Source: an uncultured Bryobacterales bacterium | GTDB lineage: Bacteria > Acidobacteriota > Terriglobia > Bryobacterales > UBA6623 | DNA length: 64,000 nt | NCBI GenBank assembly: GCA_951813065.1 | Contig: CATOTH010000002.1 | Span: 124,001 to 188,000 of the forward strand | Direction of reading: 5' to 3' | Shown: positions 8,415-17,421 of the stretch, piece after piece | How the letters are laid out: every line of letters begins with the position of its first letter | How positions within the stretch are numbered: the stretch's first letter is position 1 | Notes under the pieces: model-generated | Seen by the model: only the letters and a program-made list of their open reading frames with translations | What the model was told of the DNA's origin: nothing | Databases searched by the model: none | Translations under genes and position numbers: made by a program

Positions 8415-9920
8415 ATGAGACGATCGCAGCAAGAGCGCCGGACACCTGCCCGGCGAGCGGAAGCCGGGAATGAGCCGAGTGGGGGCACACCTGAGGAGTT
8501 GCGCGATGGTCTCAGCATGGCCCCCGATCTCATGCTCGAACTCGCTCGCAAGGCCGCGGAACTTGCAGTGGGGCGAATCAAGGGACTGCCTGATGAGGGT
8601 GCTTGGGACGGGGAGTTCCGCCAAATCCTTGCCGAGCAACTGATGGAGAATCCGCCAGAGGACGGCCAGCCGGCGGCAGCGGTCATGGAAAGAGCCGCCC
8701 GCGAGATTTTGCCACTGGCACTGCGGCTCGACCACCCGCGCTCTTTCGGGTTCATCCCGTCATCAGCAACCTGGCCCGGGGTGCTGGCGGACTTCATGGC
8801 CGCCGCGTACAACATCAATCAATGCACCTGGCTGGTCGCAAGCGGCCCGAGTCAGCTTGAACTGGTTGTCATTGAATGGCTCCGGCGGTGGATGGGCTAC
8901 CCGGAGAGCGCTGGGGGGCTCTTGACAAGCGGAGGCTCGGCGGCGAGCCTAGACGCCCTCCTTGCGGCCCGGGAGGCGGCAGGAAACCCGGACAGGGCAA
9001 CCGTGTACATGAGTGACCAGAGCCATAGTGCACTCCGGCGCGCCGCAATGATCATTGGCGTGCGACCGGAGTGCGTTCGAGCCGTACCGAGCGATTCGCA
9101 CTCGAGGCTGGACATGAATGCGCTCATGGATCTCGTGGCTGACGACCGGGCCACTGGATTCAACCCCATCGCAATAGCCGCGAACGCCGGAGCAAGTAGC
9201 ACGGGGGCGATCGATCCTCTCGAAGCCATGGCGGACTACTGCGAAGCGGAGAGCATCTGGATGCATGTGGACGCCGCGTACGGCGGCTTCGCGATCGTCA
9301 CGGCGAGAGGGAAGGCGCTGTTGCGAGGAATCGAACGGGCCGACTCGATCGGGCTGGACGCCCACAAGTGGTTTTTCCAGCCTTACGAAGCGGGAGCCCT
9401 CATGGTGAAGGACGGCAGTACGCTTGAAAACGCCTTCGCGGTTCATCACGACATCCTCCAAGACACGGTGTGGGGGGCGAATCACCCGAATTTCTCTGAT
9501 CGGGGGCTGCAGCTGAGTCGCTCGGCTCGTGCGTTGAAGATCTGGATGTCGGTCCAGACCTTCGGAATGGCGGCTTTCCGGAAAGCCGTGTCGAACGGGA
9601 TGGAGTTGGCAGATCGGGCAGGGGAGTATGTTGAGCGGAGTGCGGTTCTCGAGTTGGTGCATCCCGTGTCACTCGGAGTCGTATGCTTCCGAGTCAACCC
9701 CGCGAACACGGACCTCGACGAGAATTCGCTGGGCGAAATCAACAAGAAGGTGCTGGTCCGGAGCTTTTGGGAAGACCGTGCATTCATGTCCTCGACAATG
9801 GTGCAGTCAGTATTCTCATTGAGGCTCTGCATCCTGAACCACACTTCGACCTGGGACGACGTGCGACAGACCCTGGAGGTCACCGAGGCGTTTGGACAGG
9901 AGGCCCTTGCCGACCCGTAG
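8415..9920 (+). CDS. PLP-dependent group II amino-acid decarboxylase
   Basis: This cytoplasmic pyridoxal-phosphate enzyme belongs to the aromatic-L-amino-acid/glutamate decarboxylase superfamily. Signatures (longest-frame numbering) are the GGLLTSGGSAASL phosphate loop, His204 stacking on PLP (DQSHSAL), Asp286 in HVDAAYGG, and the Schiff-base Lys318 in LDAHKWF. The substrate (aromatic amino acid, glutamate or other) is uncertain. The first about 34 residues are rich in Arg and Glu and look non-homologous. The ATG at 8517, giving MAPDLML, may be the true start. No transporter or partner gene is adjacent. Confidence 0.87.
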   Translation: MRRSQQERRTPARRAEAGNEPSGGTPEELRDGLSMAPDLMLELARKAAELAVGRIKGLPDEGAWDGEFRQILAEQLMENPPEDGQPAAAVMERAAREILPLALRLDHPRSFGFIPSSATWPGVLADFMAAAYNINQCTWLVASGPSQLELVVIEWLRRWMGYPESAGGLLTSGGSAASLDALLAAREAAGNPDRATVYMSDQSHSALRRAAMIIGVRPECVRAVPSDSHSRLDMNALMDLVADDRATGFNPIAIAANAGASSTGAIDPLEAMADYCEAESIWMHVDAAYGGFAIVTARGKALLRGIERADSIGLDAHKWFFQPYEAGALMVKDGSTLENAFAVHHDILQDTVWGANHPNFSDRGLQLSRSARALKIWMSVQTFGMAAFRKAVSNGMELADRAGEYVERSAVLELVHPVSLGVVCFRVNPANTDLDENSLGEINKKVLVRSFWEDRAFMSSTMVQSVFSLRLCILNHTSTWDDVRQTLEVTEAFGQEALADP

Positions 9921-10116
9921 CGCTACGAGAAACGCCGTTGTTCTCATCCAGGGCCTGCCAGCTGGCGGCCGGGCTCGATCCGGCGGCTTCGTATGCGAAC
10001 TCTCTGCCGATGATCAGCAAGCAACAGCGCGGCGGCAACGTTGACCGTTGGCGCATCTGGAAGGCGATTGCCCTGGATCGGTCAACCCGAACTTACAATG
10101 AAGGCGTTGCCTGTGC

Positions 10117-10203
10117 GCCCGGATGGCGAAATTGGCAGACGCAACGGACTTAAAATCCGTTGTCCGCAAGGACGTGTGGGTTCGAGTCCCACTCCGGGCA
10201 CCA
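10117..10203 (+). tRNA. tRNA-Leu (anticodon TAA)
   Basis: The acceptor stem GCCCGGA pairs with TCCGGGC at 10193-10199, followed by A and an encoded CCA. The anticodon stem ACGGA/TCCGT holds a seven-base loop with TAA at 10151-10153, reading UUA/UUG leucine codons. The long variable arm is typical of class II tRNA. Length is 87 nt. Confidence 0.97.
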
Positions 10204-10238
10204 GGCCTCCCCAGATCAGCCAACTAGAATCGGCGCCC

Positions 10239-11195
10239 TCATGGCACACTGTGGATGTGATCTGCGCCAAGGGCGGCTAGGCCTTCGTCCGCATGATAGG
10301 AACTGCGCACTAACGCTCCGGCCTCAACGTGGCCGAATCCAAGCCCGCGCCCGTACTCGCGGAGTTCTTCGAATTCTTCCGGAGCGTAGAACTTCTGGAT
10401 CGCCAGATGGTCCGGAGATGGCCGCAAGTACTGGCCGATCGTCACGATGCCGACACCGTCGTCACGCAGGTCGTGCATGGTCTGTCGCACTTCGTCGCGT
10501 GTCTCGCCCAAGCCGACCATGATGCCCGACTTGGTTGGAATCAACGGTGCCTGTAAACTTGCGTAGCGGAGCATTTCAAGCGACCGTCGGTAGTCCGATC
10601 CGGCTCGCACGGTGCGGTATAGCCGGGACACGGTCTCGACATTGTGGTTCAGGATATCGGGACCCGCTTCCAGCACGATTTCCATAGCGAAGCGGGATCC
10701 CTGGAAGTCGGGAACGAGGACCTCAACACTGCAATCCGGAAGCCGCTCCCGGATCGCCCGGATCACCATCGCAAAAAGCTCGGCCCCGCCGTCTGCCCGG
10801 TCGTCGCGATTCACGCTCGTGACGACCGCGTGGCGCAGCCCCAGCCGGGCAACGGCATCGGCCACGCGCCTCGGTTCGTCGTAATCGACAGTGTCCGGAG
10901 GCCCCTTCTGCACGGCACAGAACCCACACCGCCGAGTACAGACGTTGCCGAGGATCATGAACGTCGCGCTGAGACGGTTCCAGCAGTCGCCGACATTCGG
11001 ACAGGCAGCGCTTTCGCAGACCGTGTGGAGGCGCAACTCGGTCGTCAGGCGCTTCAGGCGTTCGTAGTTCTCCCCGGCAGCGGCGGGCGCCAACAGCCAG
11101 CGCGGCCTCGGCCCGGCAGGATTCTCGGGCGGTTTGGCATGCGCGGGCACCATCGGCTTCGCCCGCAAGTTGCCGATGGGTACGAAACCGCTCAT
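10239..11195 (-). CDS. lipA: Lipoyl synthase LipA
   Basis: This radical SAM enzyme inserts two sulfur atoms into octanoyl groups on lipoyl domains. The auxiliary cluster motif CESAACPNVGDC (CX4CX5C) lies near residues 59-70, and the radical SAM motif CTRRCGFC (CX3CX2C) lies near 86-93. The C-terminal RSSYHADE gives the serine ligand of the auxiliary cluster. At 318 residues it is of normal length. Its partner lipB sits about 50 kb away with lpdA and an E2 gene, so the lipoylation genes are split across this window. Confidence 0.96.
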   Translation of the reverse strand: MSGFVPIGNLRAKPMVPAHAKPPENPAGPRPRWLLAPAAAGENYERLKRLTTELRLHTVCESAACPNVGDCWNRLSATFMILGNVCTRRCGFCAVQKGPPDTVDYDEPRRVADAVARLGLRHAVVTSVNRDDRADGGAELFAMVIRAIRERLPDCSVEVLVPDFQGSRFAMEIVLEAGPDILNHNVETVSRLYRTVRAGSDYRRSLEMLRYASLQAPLIPTKSGIMVGLGETRDEVRQTMHDLRDDGVGIVTIGQYLRPSPDHLAIQKFYAPEEFEELREYGRGLGFGHVEAGALVRSSYHADEGLAALGADHIHSVP

Positions 11196-11354
11196 GCCCT
11201 AGCCAGCGACGCGCGTCGCGGCTGATTCCGGACGTCGTCCGGCTCATGCACCTGGAACGCCGCCAGACCGGCGCAGCCGCAAACGCGCCGCGCCCCTACC
11301 GCCATCGTAGCAACCGGCAATCCCGCAGGAATGCGAGCCGAACCGAATGTGAAG

Positions 11355-12002
11355 TCAGTCCTTGAGCGTGAGGAACCGATGCACGCCGGCGGCCAATACG
11401 CCGCCCAAGGGACATGCGACAAAGTAGATCCAGAGCGACGACATGGCCGTGGGGGCATCGCTGAACAGCGCCGGGCCCAGCGAACGCGCGGGATTCAGGG
11501 AGGCGCCGGTCAATGGTCCGCCCATCGCGATGCAAGCCGTCAGCGTCAGCCCGATAGCGACGGGAGCGAGGTTGCCCGCCTTGCCGCTCACTGCGGAATG
11601 ATAGATCGAGTTCACCAGCAGGAAGGTCAAGAAGACCTCCAGCACAAACGCCTGCCCCGTCCCAATGCCTTCCGCTGGCACGGTGGCACCCAGGGACCCG
11701 CCCTGTGAGCCGAGCACGAAGGACAGCACCGAAGCGCCGGCGATGCCGCCCGCCAGTTGCACAAGAATGTAGCCGATGGCCGCTCCCAGCTTGATCTGGC
11801 CCCCCGCCAGCAAGCCGATCGTGACGGCAGGGTTGATGTGGGTGCCCGAAACGTTGCCGTACGCATAGGCGAATGCCATCACGACAAGGCCGTGGGCCAA
11901 CGCAACCGCGACCAGATTGCCGCTAACTGCCGCCGCGCCGGCCCCGATGAAGATCAGCGCGAAAGTTCCAATGAACTCCGCGACCATTGCTTTGCTTTGC
12001 AT
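11355..12002 (-). CDS. MIP-family aquaporin with H-I-A-R selectivity filter
   Basis: This 215-residue six-helix channel has both NPA boxes, THINPAVT (NPA 57-59) and SLNPARS (NPA 170-172). Ungapped alignment around the boxes places the aromatic/arginine filter at His37, Ile158, Ala167 and Arg173. AqpZ has F-H-T-R there. H-I-A-R is the combination known from some plant tonoplast aquaporins (TIP), so water plus ammonia or peroxide is a possible permeant set, by inference. The ATG at 12002 is preceded by AAGGAGA. It stands alone between lipA and the divergent patatin gene. Confidence 0.9.
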   Translation of the reverse strand: MQSKAMVAEFIGTFALIFIGAGAAAVSGNLVAVALAHGLVVMAFAYAYGNVSGTHINPAVTIGLLAGGQIKLGAAIGYILVQLAGGIAGASVLSFVLGSQGGSLGATVPAEGIGTGQAFVLEVFLTFLLVNSIYHSAVSGKAGNLAPVAIGLTLTACIAMGGPLTGASLNPARSLGPALFSDAPTAMSSLWIYFVACPLGGVLAAGVHRFLTLKD

Positions 12003-12155
12003 GGTGAATTCTCTCCTTGAAGCTCCTTTCCGCGCCGACTCGGCGGGAGGTCGAGCATTGTATCATCGCTGATCGCCCGTTGAGTGACAACCGGTTCCTT
12101 ATACTGCGAACAGCCGTTGATCGGCCTCGCGCCCCTCGCCAAACGATCCCGACCC

Positions 12156-13817
12156 ATGAGCCTGGAACAGCCACAGAGAGACGAGATCGAGCGGTTCTTG
12201 AACCCGGGGTATCTTGACCTGGACGAACTGCTGGACGCACTCGAGAAAGAGGTCGCGCTGTCCGAAAACCTGTTCCGGAAGCCGACACTCGAGTTGCGCG
12301 CATGCGCCCCGGAGAAGCGCAAGCTCGCCATCGCGATTAGCGGCGGGGGAGCGGCGGGAGCCTATAGCGCCGGCCTCCTGGAAGTCCTGCAGGACCGGTT
12401 GAAACAACGGGGCATCAACGTCGGCATTCTCGTGGGAACCTCGTCCGGTGCGGTGAACGGGTACGGTGTCTTCGTGCAATCGGTCGGCATGGACAACCCC
12501 CAATTCGATTCGGACCCTGCCATCAAGCAACCGTACGAGAGTTACATCGCATCGGTCTGGTCTTTCCTGGCGCGGGACAGCAGGGCTTCGCGTTGGGTGG
12601 TCGGACGGCGGTCGTGGATTGTCCGGCTCGCTTCGCAAGGCTTGCGCTCGCGCTGGCACAAGGCAGGGATCATGATCTCGCTGGTCGTGCTGGCCGCCGC
12701 GCTGCAGCTCAGCCTCTTCCTGGCGCTAGGGCTGCTCGCGGGCAGTGCGGGCGCGAGACCGTCGACCTGGGTCGATTTCGGCAGCCTCGGCGAGGCTCTT
12801 CCATACGTATTCGCGCTGGCGCTCGCCGGTACGCTCGTGCTGGGCACGGCCGTGTGGTTCGTCGCACGGGCGTTTCGGTCGGGTATATTCCAGGACCTGC
12901 CGCTCCTGAACCTGCTCGCGAACACCGGGCCGAACGGAGACATGAGGGCCGATCCACGCATCCCGCGGGGCCAGACCGTCGACCGAGCCCGGGTCCTCAG
13001 CCGGGATCTCGTGTCCGCGTGGTACGCCCAATGCGACGAAGCGCCCGAATTCGTGGTCGCCTCGACAGATATCACCTCCGGGCGCGGATGCCTCTTCACC
13101 TTGGTCCGCCCCGAAACGTACGATCGACTGCTGCGCCGCGAATGGATGGCAGTTCAGTTCGACTCGGACTCAGGCGAGGCGCGGGACTACCGGTCGAATG
13201 CAGACGCGCTGTTCACGCTTCCGCAGAATCTGCTGCAGGCGCTGGCAGCATCCTCAGCCGTACCGGGCGCCTTTCCGACCCAGCGAATCGGCATCTACGG
13301 CCGGGACACGCGCCGGTCCGCCCACCACCACTTCGTCGATGGCGGTGTGCTGAACAGCAGTCCGATCCACATCGCGATCGACGCCGGGGCAACGCACGTC
13401 ATCTCCCTGGAAATCTTGCCCTTCTCGGAATCCGGGCCAATCCAGGACGACAAGCGGGGAGACGAAGGATACGGGCTGGTCGAGGCCGCCCTTTCCGCGT
13501 TCTCAACAGTCCTGAAGCGGGCAACCGAGGAGGACATCCGGCACACCGCCTCCTGGAACCGCTTCCTGACCCAGAGGCCAGGAAGCATGCGACCCGGCAA
13601 GGGCACCGTCAAACGGCACCGGAGAGTCGTTCCGATTTATCGCGTCGCCCCTCGGGATCACCTTGTGGGCACGATCGAGTTCGACGGGCGATTCGATGAC
13701 GGAGAGGTCCCCACGACACTGCGGGACTTGGTTCGGAGAGGCATCCTGGACATGCAGGGCCGCAATATCTGGACTGCGACGACCCATTACGAACCCGGCT
13801 GGCACGAACCGGGCTGA
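12156..13817 (+). CDS. Patatin-like phospholipase with inserted membrane segments
   Basis: This 553-residue protein has a patatin Ser-Asp dyad: oxyanion loop GGGAAGAY (residues 63-70), nucleophile Ser96 in GTSSG, and the Asp in FVDGGVLNSSP. It is predicted to cleave acyl chains from membrane lipids. Between the nucleophile and the Asp lie two strongly hydrophobic stretches (about residues 170-195 and 217-240), unusual for a simple soluble patatin, which suggest a membrane-anchored enzyme. The ATG at 12156 starts just before the conserved N-terminal helix. The reading frame is open further upstream, but that part looks non-coding. No clear Shine-Dalgarno is seen. Confidence 0.82.
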   Translation: MSLEQPQRDEIERFLNPGYLDLDELLDALEKEVALSENLFRKPTLELRACAPEKRKLAIAISGGGAAGAYSAGLLEVLQDRLKQRGINVGILVGTSSGAVNGYGVFVQSVGMDNPQFDSDPAIKQPYESYIASVWSFLARDSRASRWVVGRRSWIVRLASQGLRSRWHKAGIMISLVVLAAALQLSLFLALGLLAGSAGARPSTWVDFGSLGEALPYVFALALAGTLVLGTAVWFVARAFRSGIFQDLPLLNLLANTGPNGDMRADPRIPRGQTVDRARVLSRDLVSAWYAQCDEAPEFVVASTDITSGRGCLFTLVRPETYDRLLRREWMAVQFDSDSGEARDYRSNADALFTLPQNLLQALAASSAVPGAFPTQRIGIYGRDTRRSAHHHFVDGGVLNSSPIHIAIDAGATHVISLEILPFSESGPIQDDKRGDEGYGLVEAALSAFSTVLKRATEEDIRHTASWNRFLTQRPGSMRPGKGTVKRHRRVVPIYRVAPRDHLVGTIEFDGRFDDGEVPTTLRDLVRRGILDMQGRNIWTATTHYEPGWHEPG

Positions 13818-13900
13818 GAGAACGTCGCGTCGGGCCGTCCCGGCCAGAGCCCCTTCGGACTTGGCCGCCGTTTCCGCTCACAGGCGTCATCGCGGCTAGG

Positions 13901-15781
13901 ATGGATGGCATGCCCCGGCTGACATCCACTTCGCTACTCCTCGCAACCGTGCTCGCAATCCTGCCTGCGCGGGGCCAGGTTCCGGTCGTCGAGGTCGACA
14001 CGCCGATGCCGCCGCCGGGCTGGGCGCTCATGGAGCGAGCCCTCCTCGAGGAGAACTCCCAGGCTGTCGAAGCTTTCGCGGACAGGTACCTCGACGGCCG
14101 CGGATACCTGTTGCACACGCCACGCTGGGGGACGCTCGATGGTCCCGACGACGCTATCGAGACGTTTTACAACTGGACGCTGCTACATGCCTTGGGAGGG
14201 TCCGACACGGTCCTGGAACTCTACAAGAAAGCTCTCGAGGGGCATCTGAAGCAGTATGGTGAAATCCGGACCCAGCTGACAACGCTGGCTAGCAACGGTG
14301 CCTACCACAAGGAGTTCATTACCCAGTCGGACTGGTTCCATACCGGCGAGGGCATGCGCGCGTTCCTGCTGATGGGCCATTCCTCGCCAAATGACGCGCT
14401 GTTCGTCGAACGCATGGAGCGGTTCGCGCGAATGTACACCGGCGAGGACCCTGAATACGGCAACTACGATCCCCGGCACAAGATCATTCGCAGCCTCTGG
14501 AACGGCAGCCTGGGTCCAATGCTGCGCAGGGCAACTGTATACGACTGGGTTGGCGATCCCGTGGCCGGCAAGTTCCACTTGCTCCACAACCCGGCGCGCA
14601 CAACTAGGCTGCTGGACCTGGAGGAGTGGTATCCGCGCATGCTCGCGCACTGCGATGAGTACCTCGACTCGGTTGGCGATACCTTCCTGAATCTCGGGGC
14701 CACCTTGCTCGGCACCAATGCCTTTGCCCTGACTGGCAAGGAAAAATACCGCGATTGGACTCTGGAATACCTTGACGCCTGGAAGGAGCGCGCCGCTGCG
14801 ACGGGAGGCATGATTCCGTCCAACATCGGGCTGGATGGCACCCTCGGAGGGGCGCACAACGGCCAGTGGTGGAAGGGCACCTACGGCTGGAACTTCACGA
14901 TATTCGACGGGGAACTGCGCGAGATCGCCCACCGCAACTACTTCACGGCCGCAAGCTTTCAAGGCTTTGCCAACGGTCTCCTGCTGACGGGGAACCAGGC
15001 GTACATCGATGTCTTGCGGAAACAAATGGATCTCATCCTGGAGGCCGCCAAAGAGGAGAACGGCGAGACCCTGCTGCCGACAATGTACGGCGACCCGCGC
15101 GGATACGCCTTCAACGGAGAGCCCCGGTTCTATCGGTTCCAGCCGGTCAGCTACTCGGACCGCCTCGCCGAGATCTACCTCTGGTCGATGCAAGCCGGGG
15201 ATCTGGAGAGAGTTCCCAAGGAGCACGAACCTTGGATCGCATACCTGCAGGGGGAGGATCCGGCGTATCCCGAACGGGCGATGCGCGCGGACTTCGAGCA
15301 TATCCGGGGTCGTCTGGACTTGATGCGGAAGGACGAAACGACGCCCGACACGCGCCTGGCCGACTATCTTCTCGGAATCATGCCCGCAACCACCGACACG
15401 CTCACGCAACTGACGACAGGGGGCTACTTCGCGGGGGGCCGGATCTGGGTGCTGCACAGCCGGCTGCGGTACTTCGATCCTGTCCGGCGCCGAGCCGGTC
15501 TGCCTGACAGCGTGGCCGCCCTGGTTCATGAACTGACCGATGACTCGGTGAGCGTCTCACTGGTGAACGTGAACCAGACCGAGCCTCGCGAGGTGCTGGT
15601 ACAGGCGGGAGGTTACGCAGAACACCGGTTCACAGGCTTGGAGGATTCCACCGGCAAGCAGGAGATCGACGCGGGAGTGATCTCGGTCAGACTGGCCCCG
15701 GGTGCTGGGCAACGCCTCAAGCTGCAGATGAAGCGGTACGCCGACAGGCCCGACCTATCCTTCCCGTGGGCAAGCCAGTAG
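13901..15781 (+). CDS. Secreted protein, possible (alpha/alpha) barrel, unknown function
   Basis: This protein of about 626 residues has a signal peptide (LLLATVLAILPARGQ). The body is helical and rich in Trp, Tyr and His, with motifs such as NGQWWKGTYGWNF and TPRWGTLDGPDD. These recall (alpha/alpha)6-toroid polysaccharide-active enzymes, but no catalytic motif was recognised and no family is claimed. The ATG at 13910, nine bases in, is an equally plausible start. It follows the patatin gene by about 80 bp on the same strand and is convergent with the next gene. Confidence 0.7.
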   Translation: MDGMPRLTSTSLLLATVLAILPARGQVPVVEVDTPMPPPGWALMERALLEENSQAVEAFADRYLDGRGYLLHTPRWGTLDGPDDAIETFYNWTLLHALGGSDTVLELYKKALEGHLKQYGEIRTQLTTLASNGAYHKEFITQSDWFHTGEGMRAFLLMGHSSPNDALFVERMERFARMYTGEDPEYGNYDPRHKIIRSLWNGSLGPMLRRATVYDWVGDPVAGKFHLLHNPARTTRLLDLEEWYPRMLAHCDEYLDSVGDTFLNLGATLLGTNAFALTGKEKYRDWTLEYLDAWKERAAATGGMIPSNIGLDGTLGGAHNGQWWKGTYGWNFTIFDGELREIAHRNYFTAASFQGFANGLLLTGNQAYIDVLRKQMDLILEAAKEENGETLLPTMYGDPRGYAFNGEPRFYRFQPVSYSDRLAEIYLWSMQAGDLERVPKEHEPWIAYLQGEDPAYPERAMRADFEHIRGRLDLMRKDETTPDTRLADYLLGIMPATTDTLTQLTTGGYFAGGRIWVLHSRLRYFDPVRRRAGLPDSVAALVHELTDDSVSVSLVNVNQTEPREVLVQAGGYAEHRFTGLEDSTGKQEIDAGVISVRLAPGAGQRLKLQMKRYADRPDLSFPWASQ

Positions 15782-15903
15782 GCAGCCCGGACCGGTCAAG
15801 ACCAGCGGCCGCGCCACGCGCGCGCAGCGGCGAAAGAGATCTCCGGGCATCCCGTTCACATGGCGCGAACTCCCGAGCCTGCCCCGCTCCGCGGCCGGGA
15901 GCA

Positions 15904-16590
15904 TCAGGGGGCAAGCGCTTCAATGCTCTGCACGACGTGGTAGCTGAACGTCACTCGAACCGGGTCGTGGCCCGCTTCGGCACACTGCTTGTACTCCACG
16001 ATCCGCGTTGCGGCGCCCGGCGACTGCCGCACGACCTCTCCGACGCCGAGGGCGAACACGACCTGGATCTCGCTCATGCCGACCTCCACGTCCCCGTTCG
16101 CCGCCTTGCTCCACATTTCGTCGGTCCAGTGATCGTATATTTCGCGCGGATCCTTGATGAAGAAGATGTCATCGACAAATACTCGTTCCGGCGAGCCGAT
16201 CGCGAACGAAGCCTCGCGGCCGTCTTTTTCGAACACGAGCCGAACTTCGTCTCCGGCGACCGTCACGGACGTCGGCACGATCCGCTCCAATGGTTCGAAC
16301 AGGCGGTCTCCAGGATCGTAGCTCCAGCGGTAGCCCTCCTTCACCCAGAGCGGATTCCCGACAAGCTTTCGCCGGACATCCTCGAGGTCGGTGACATACG
16401 ATTTCGGCACGAAGACGTAGGCATCGGCGGGGAGCTCGATTGTCTCCGGCTCAGAGCGAGTCGACATGTTCGCAAGCCGATTGCGTTCGTAGAAGTGATA
16501 TCCCACGTACAAGAGACCGACGACAAGGCTGACCTTGATGCCGAGCCGAAGCCCGTAGAACCACCCGGAATCCGTGTCGATCCATTGCAT
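15904..16590 (-). CDS. Membrane-anchored hypothetical protein
   Basis: This 228-residue protein has one N-terminal transmembrane helix (about residues 12-30) and a periplasmic body. The C-terminal part (VGMSEIQVVFALG) resembles the beta-strand pattern of small BamE/SmpA-like domains, but the match is weak. No enzyme motif is seen. It lies 51 bp downstream of menG on the same strand and may be the last gene of an aroB-menG unit. Confidence 0.65.
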   Translation of the reverse strand: MQWIDTDSGWFYGLRLGIKVSLVVGLLYVGYHFYERNRLANMSTRSEPETIELPADAYVFVPKSYVTDLEDVRRKLVGNPLWVKEGYRWSYDPGDRLFEPLERIVPTSVTVAGDEVRLVFEKDGREASFAIGSPERVFVDDIFFIKDPREIYDHWTDEMWSKAANGDVEVGMSEIQVVFALGVGEVVRQSPGAATRIVEYKQCAEAGHDPVRVTFSYHVVQSIEALAP

Positions 16591-16641
16591 TGAACAGATA
16601 CCCTGCCGCTTCGGCGCGAGTGGGCTCGCAAGCCAGGCGAT

Positions 16642-17418
16642 CTACCTGTATGCAAGATACAGCACGCTGACCCCCCCAGTCAGGGAATGCGATTCAACGC
16701 GCGCAAAGCCTGCGCTGGCAAGAAGGCGGCAGACCTCCTCGGGGTCAGGGAAGCGAGCCACCGATTGCTGCAAGTACGAGTACGCGCCGCCGCTCCGCGA
16801 AATGGCTTCTCCGAGGCGCGGCAGCGCGTACTTGAAATAGACGTTGAACACCGACCGCCAGAGCCGGGAAGTCGGCTGCGAGAACTCAAGGATGGCAAGA
16901 CATCCGTGCGGAGCGAGCAGCCTCGCGAACTCTTCCGCCCCAGCCCTGTAATTGGCCAGGTTGCGGAAGCCGTAGGCGACAGCAATCAGGTCCAGGCATC
17001 CGTCGGATAGGGGCATTCGCAGGGCATCAGCCTCCAGGAGCGGACATCGCAAATCCGCCTTCAGCATCTTTTGGGCCGCCCGCTGGAGCATGGGCCGCGA
17101 AAAGTCGCTCGCGAGAAGAGCGGGCTCGCCCGCTGGTTGCAGCCGCTCCCGTTCCCGCCAGAGGGCTAGAGCCAGGTCGCCCGTGCCGCAACAAAAATCG
17201 GCAACGCGCACGTGCTGGCGCGACAGCCAGGGCCACACAGCCCGAACCAGGCAGCGCCGCCAGTACCGGTCAAGTTGACCGGAGAGCAGATGGTTGAGCA
17301 GGTCGTAGCGTGGCGCCACGCGTCCGAACATTTCCCGCACGGCCCGCGCCGAATCCGCCTCGTTGCCTGGCTCGGCGCCGCCTGGAGCGGCGCCGCGAAC
17401 CGTCTGGTCTACGCTCAA
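16642..17418 (-). CDS. menG: Demethylmenaquinone methyltransferase (MenG/UbiE)
   Basis: This SAM-dependent enzyme carries out the last C-methylation of menaquinone (or ubiquinone) biosynthesis. It has the family starter MFGRVAPRYDLLN, the SAM loop DFCCGTGDLAL, the AYGFRN segment and the YSYLQQSV...FP block. At 258 residues it is of normal length. The start lies 3 bp after the aroB stop codon, so translation is probably coupled. Whether the product is MenG or UbiE depends on the quinone used. Menaquinone is the likely one if the host is an acidobacterium. Confidence 0.93.
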   Translation of the reverse strand: MSVDQTVRGAAPGGAEPGNEADSARAVREMFGRVAPRYDLLNHLLSGQLDRYWRRCLVRAVWPWLSRQHVRVADFCCGTGDLALALWRERERLQPAGEPALLASDFSRPMLQRAAQKMLKADLRCPLLEADALRMPLSDGCLDLIAVAYGFRNLANYRAGAEEFARLLAPHGCLAILEFSQPTSRLWRSVFNVYFKYALPRLGEAISRSGGAYSYLQQSVARFPDPEEVCRLLASAGFARVESHSLTGGVSVLYLAYR

Positions 17419-17421
17419 GGG

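Noticed and set aside
14183-15529. 448-codon open frame antisense to the secreted protein gene
   Set aside because: It is a shadow in high-GC DNA: no signal or motif, and the plus-strand frame has a signal peptide and a sensible composition.
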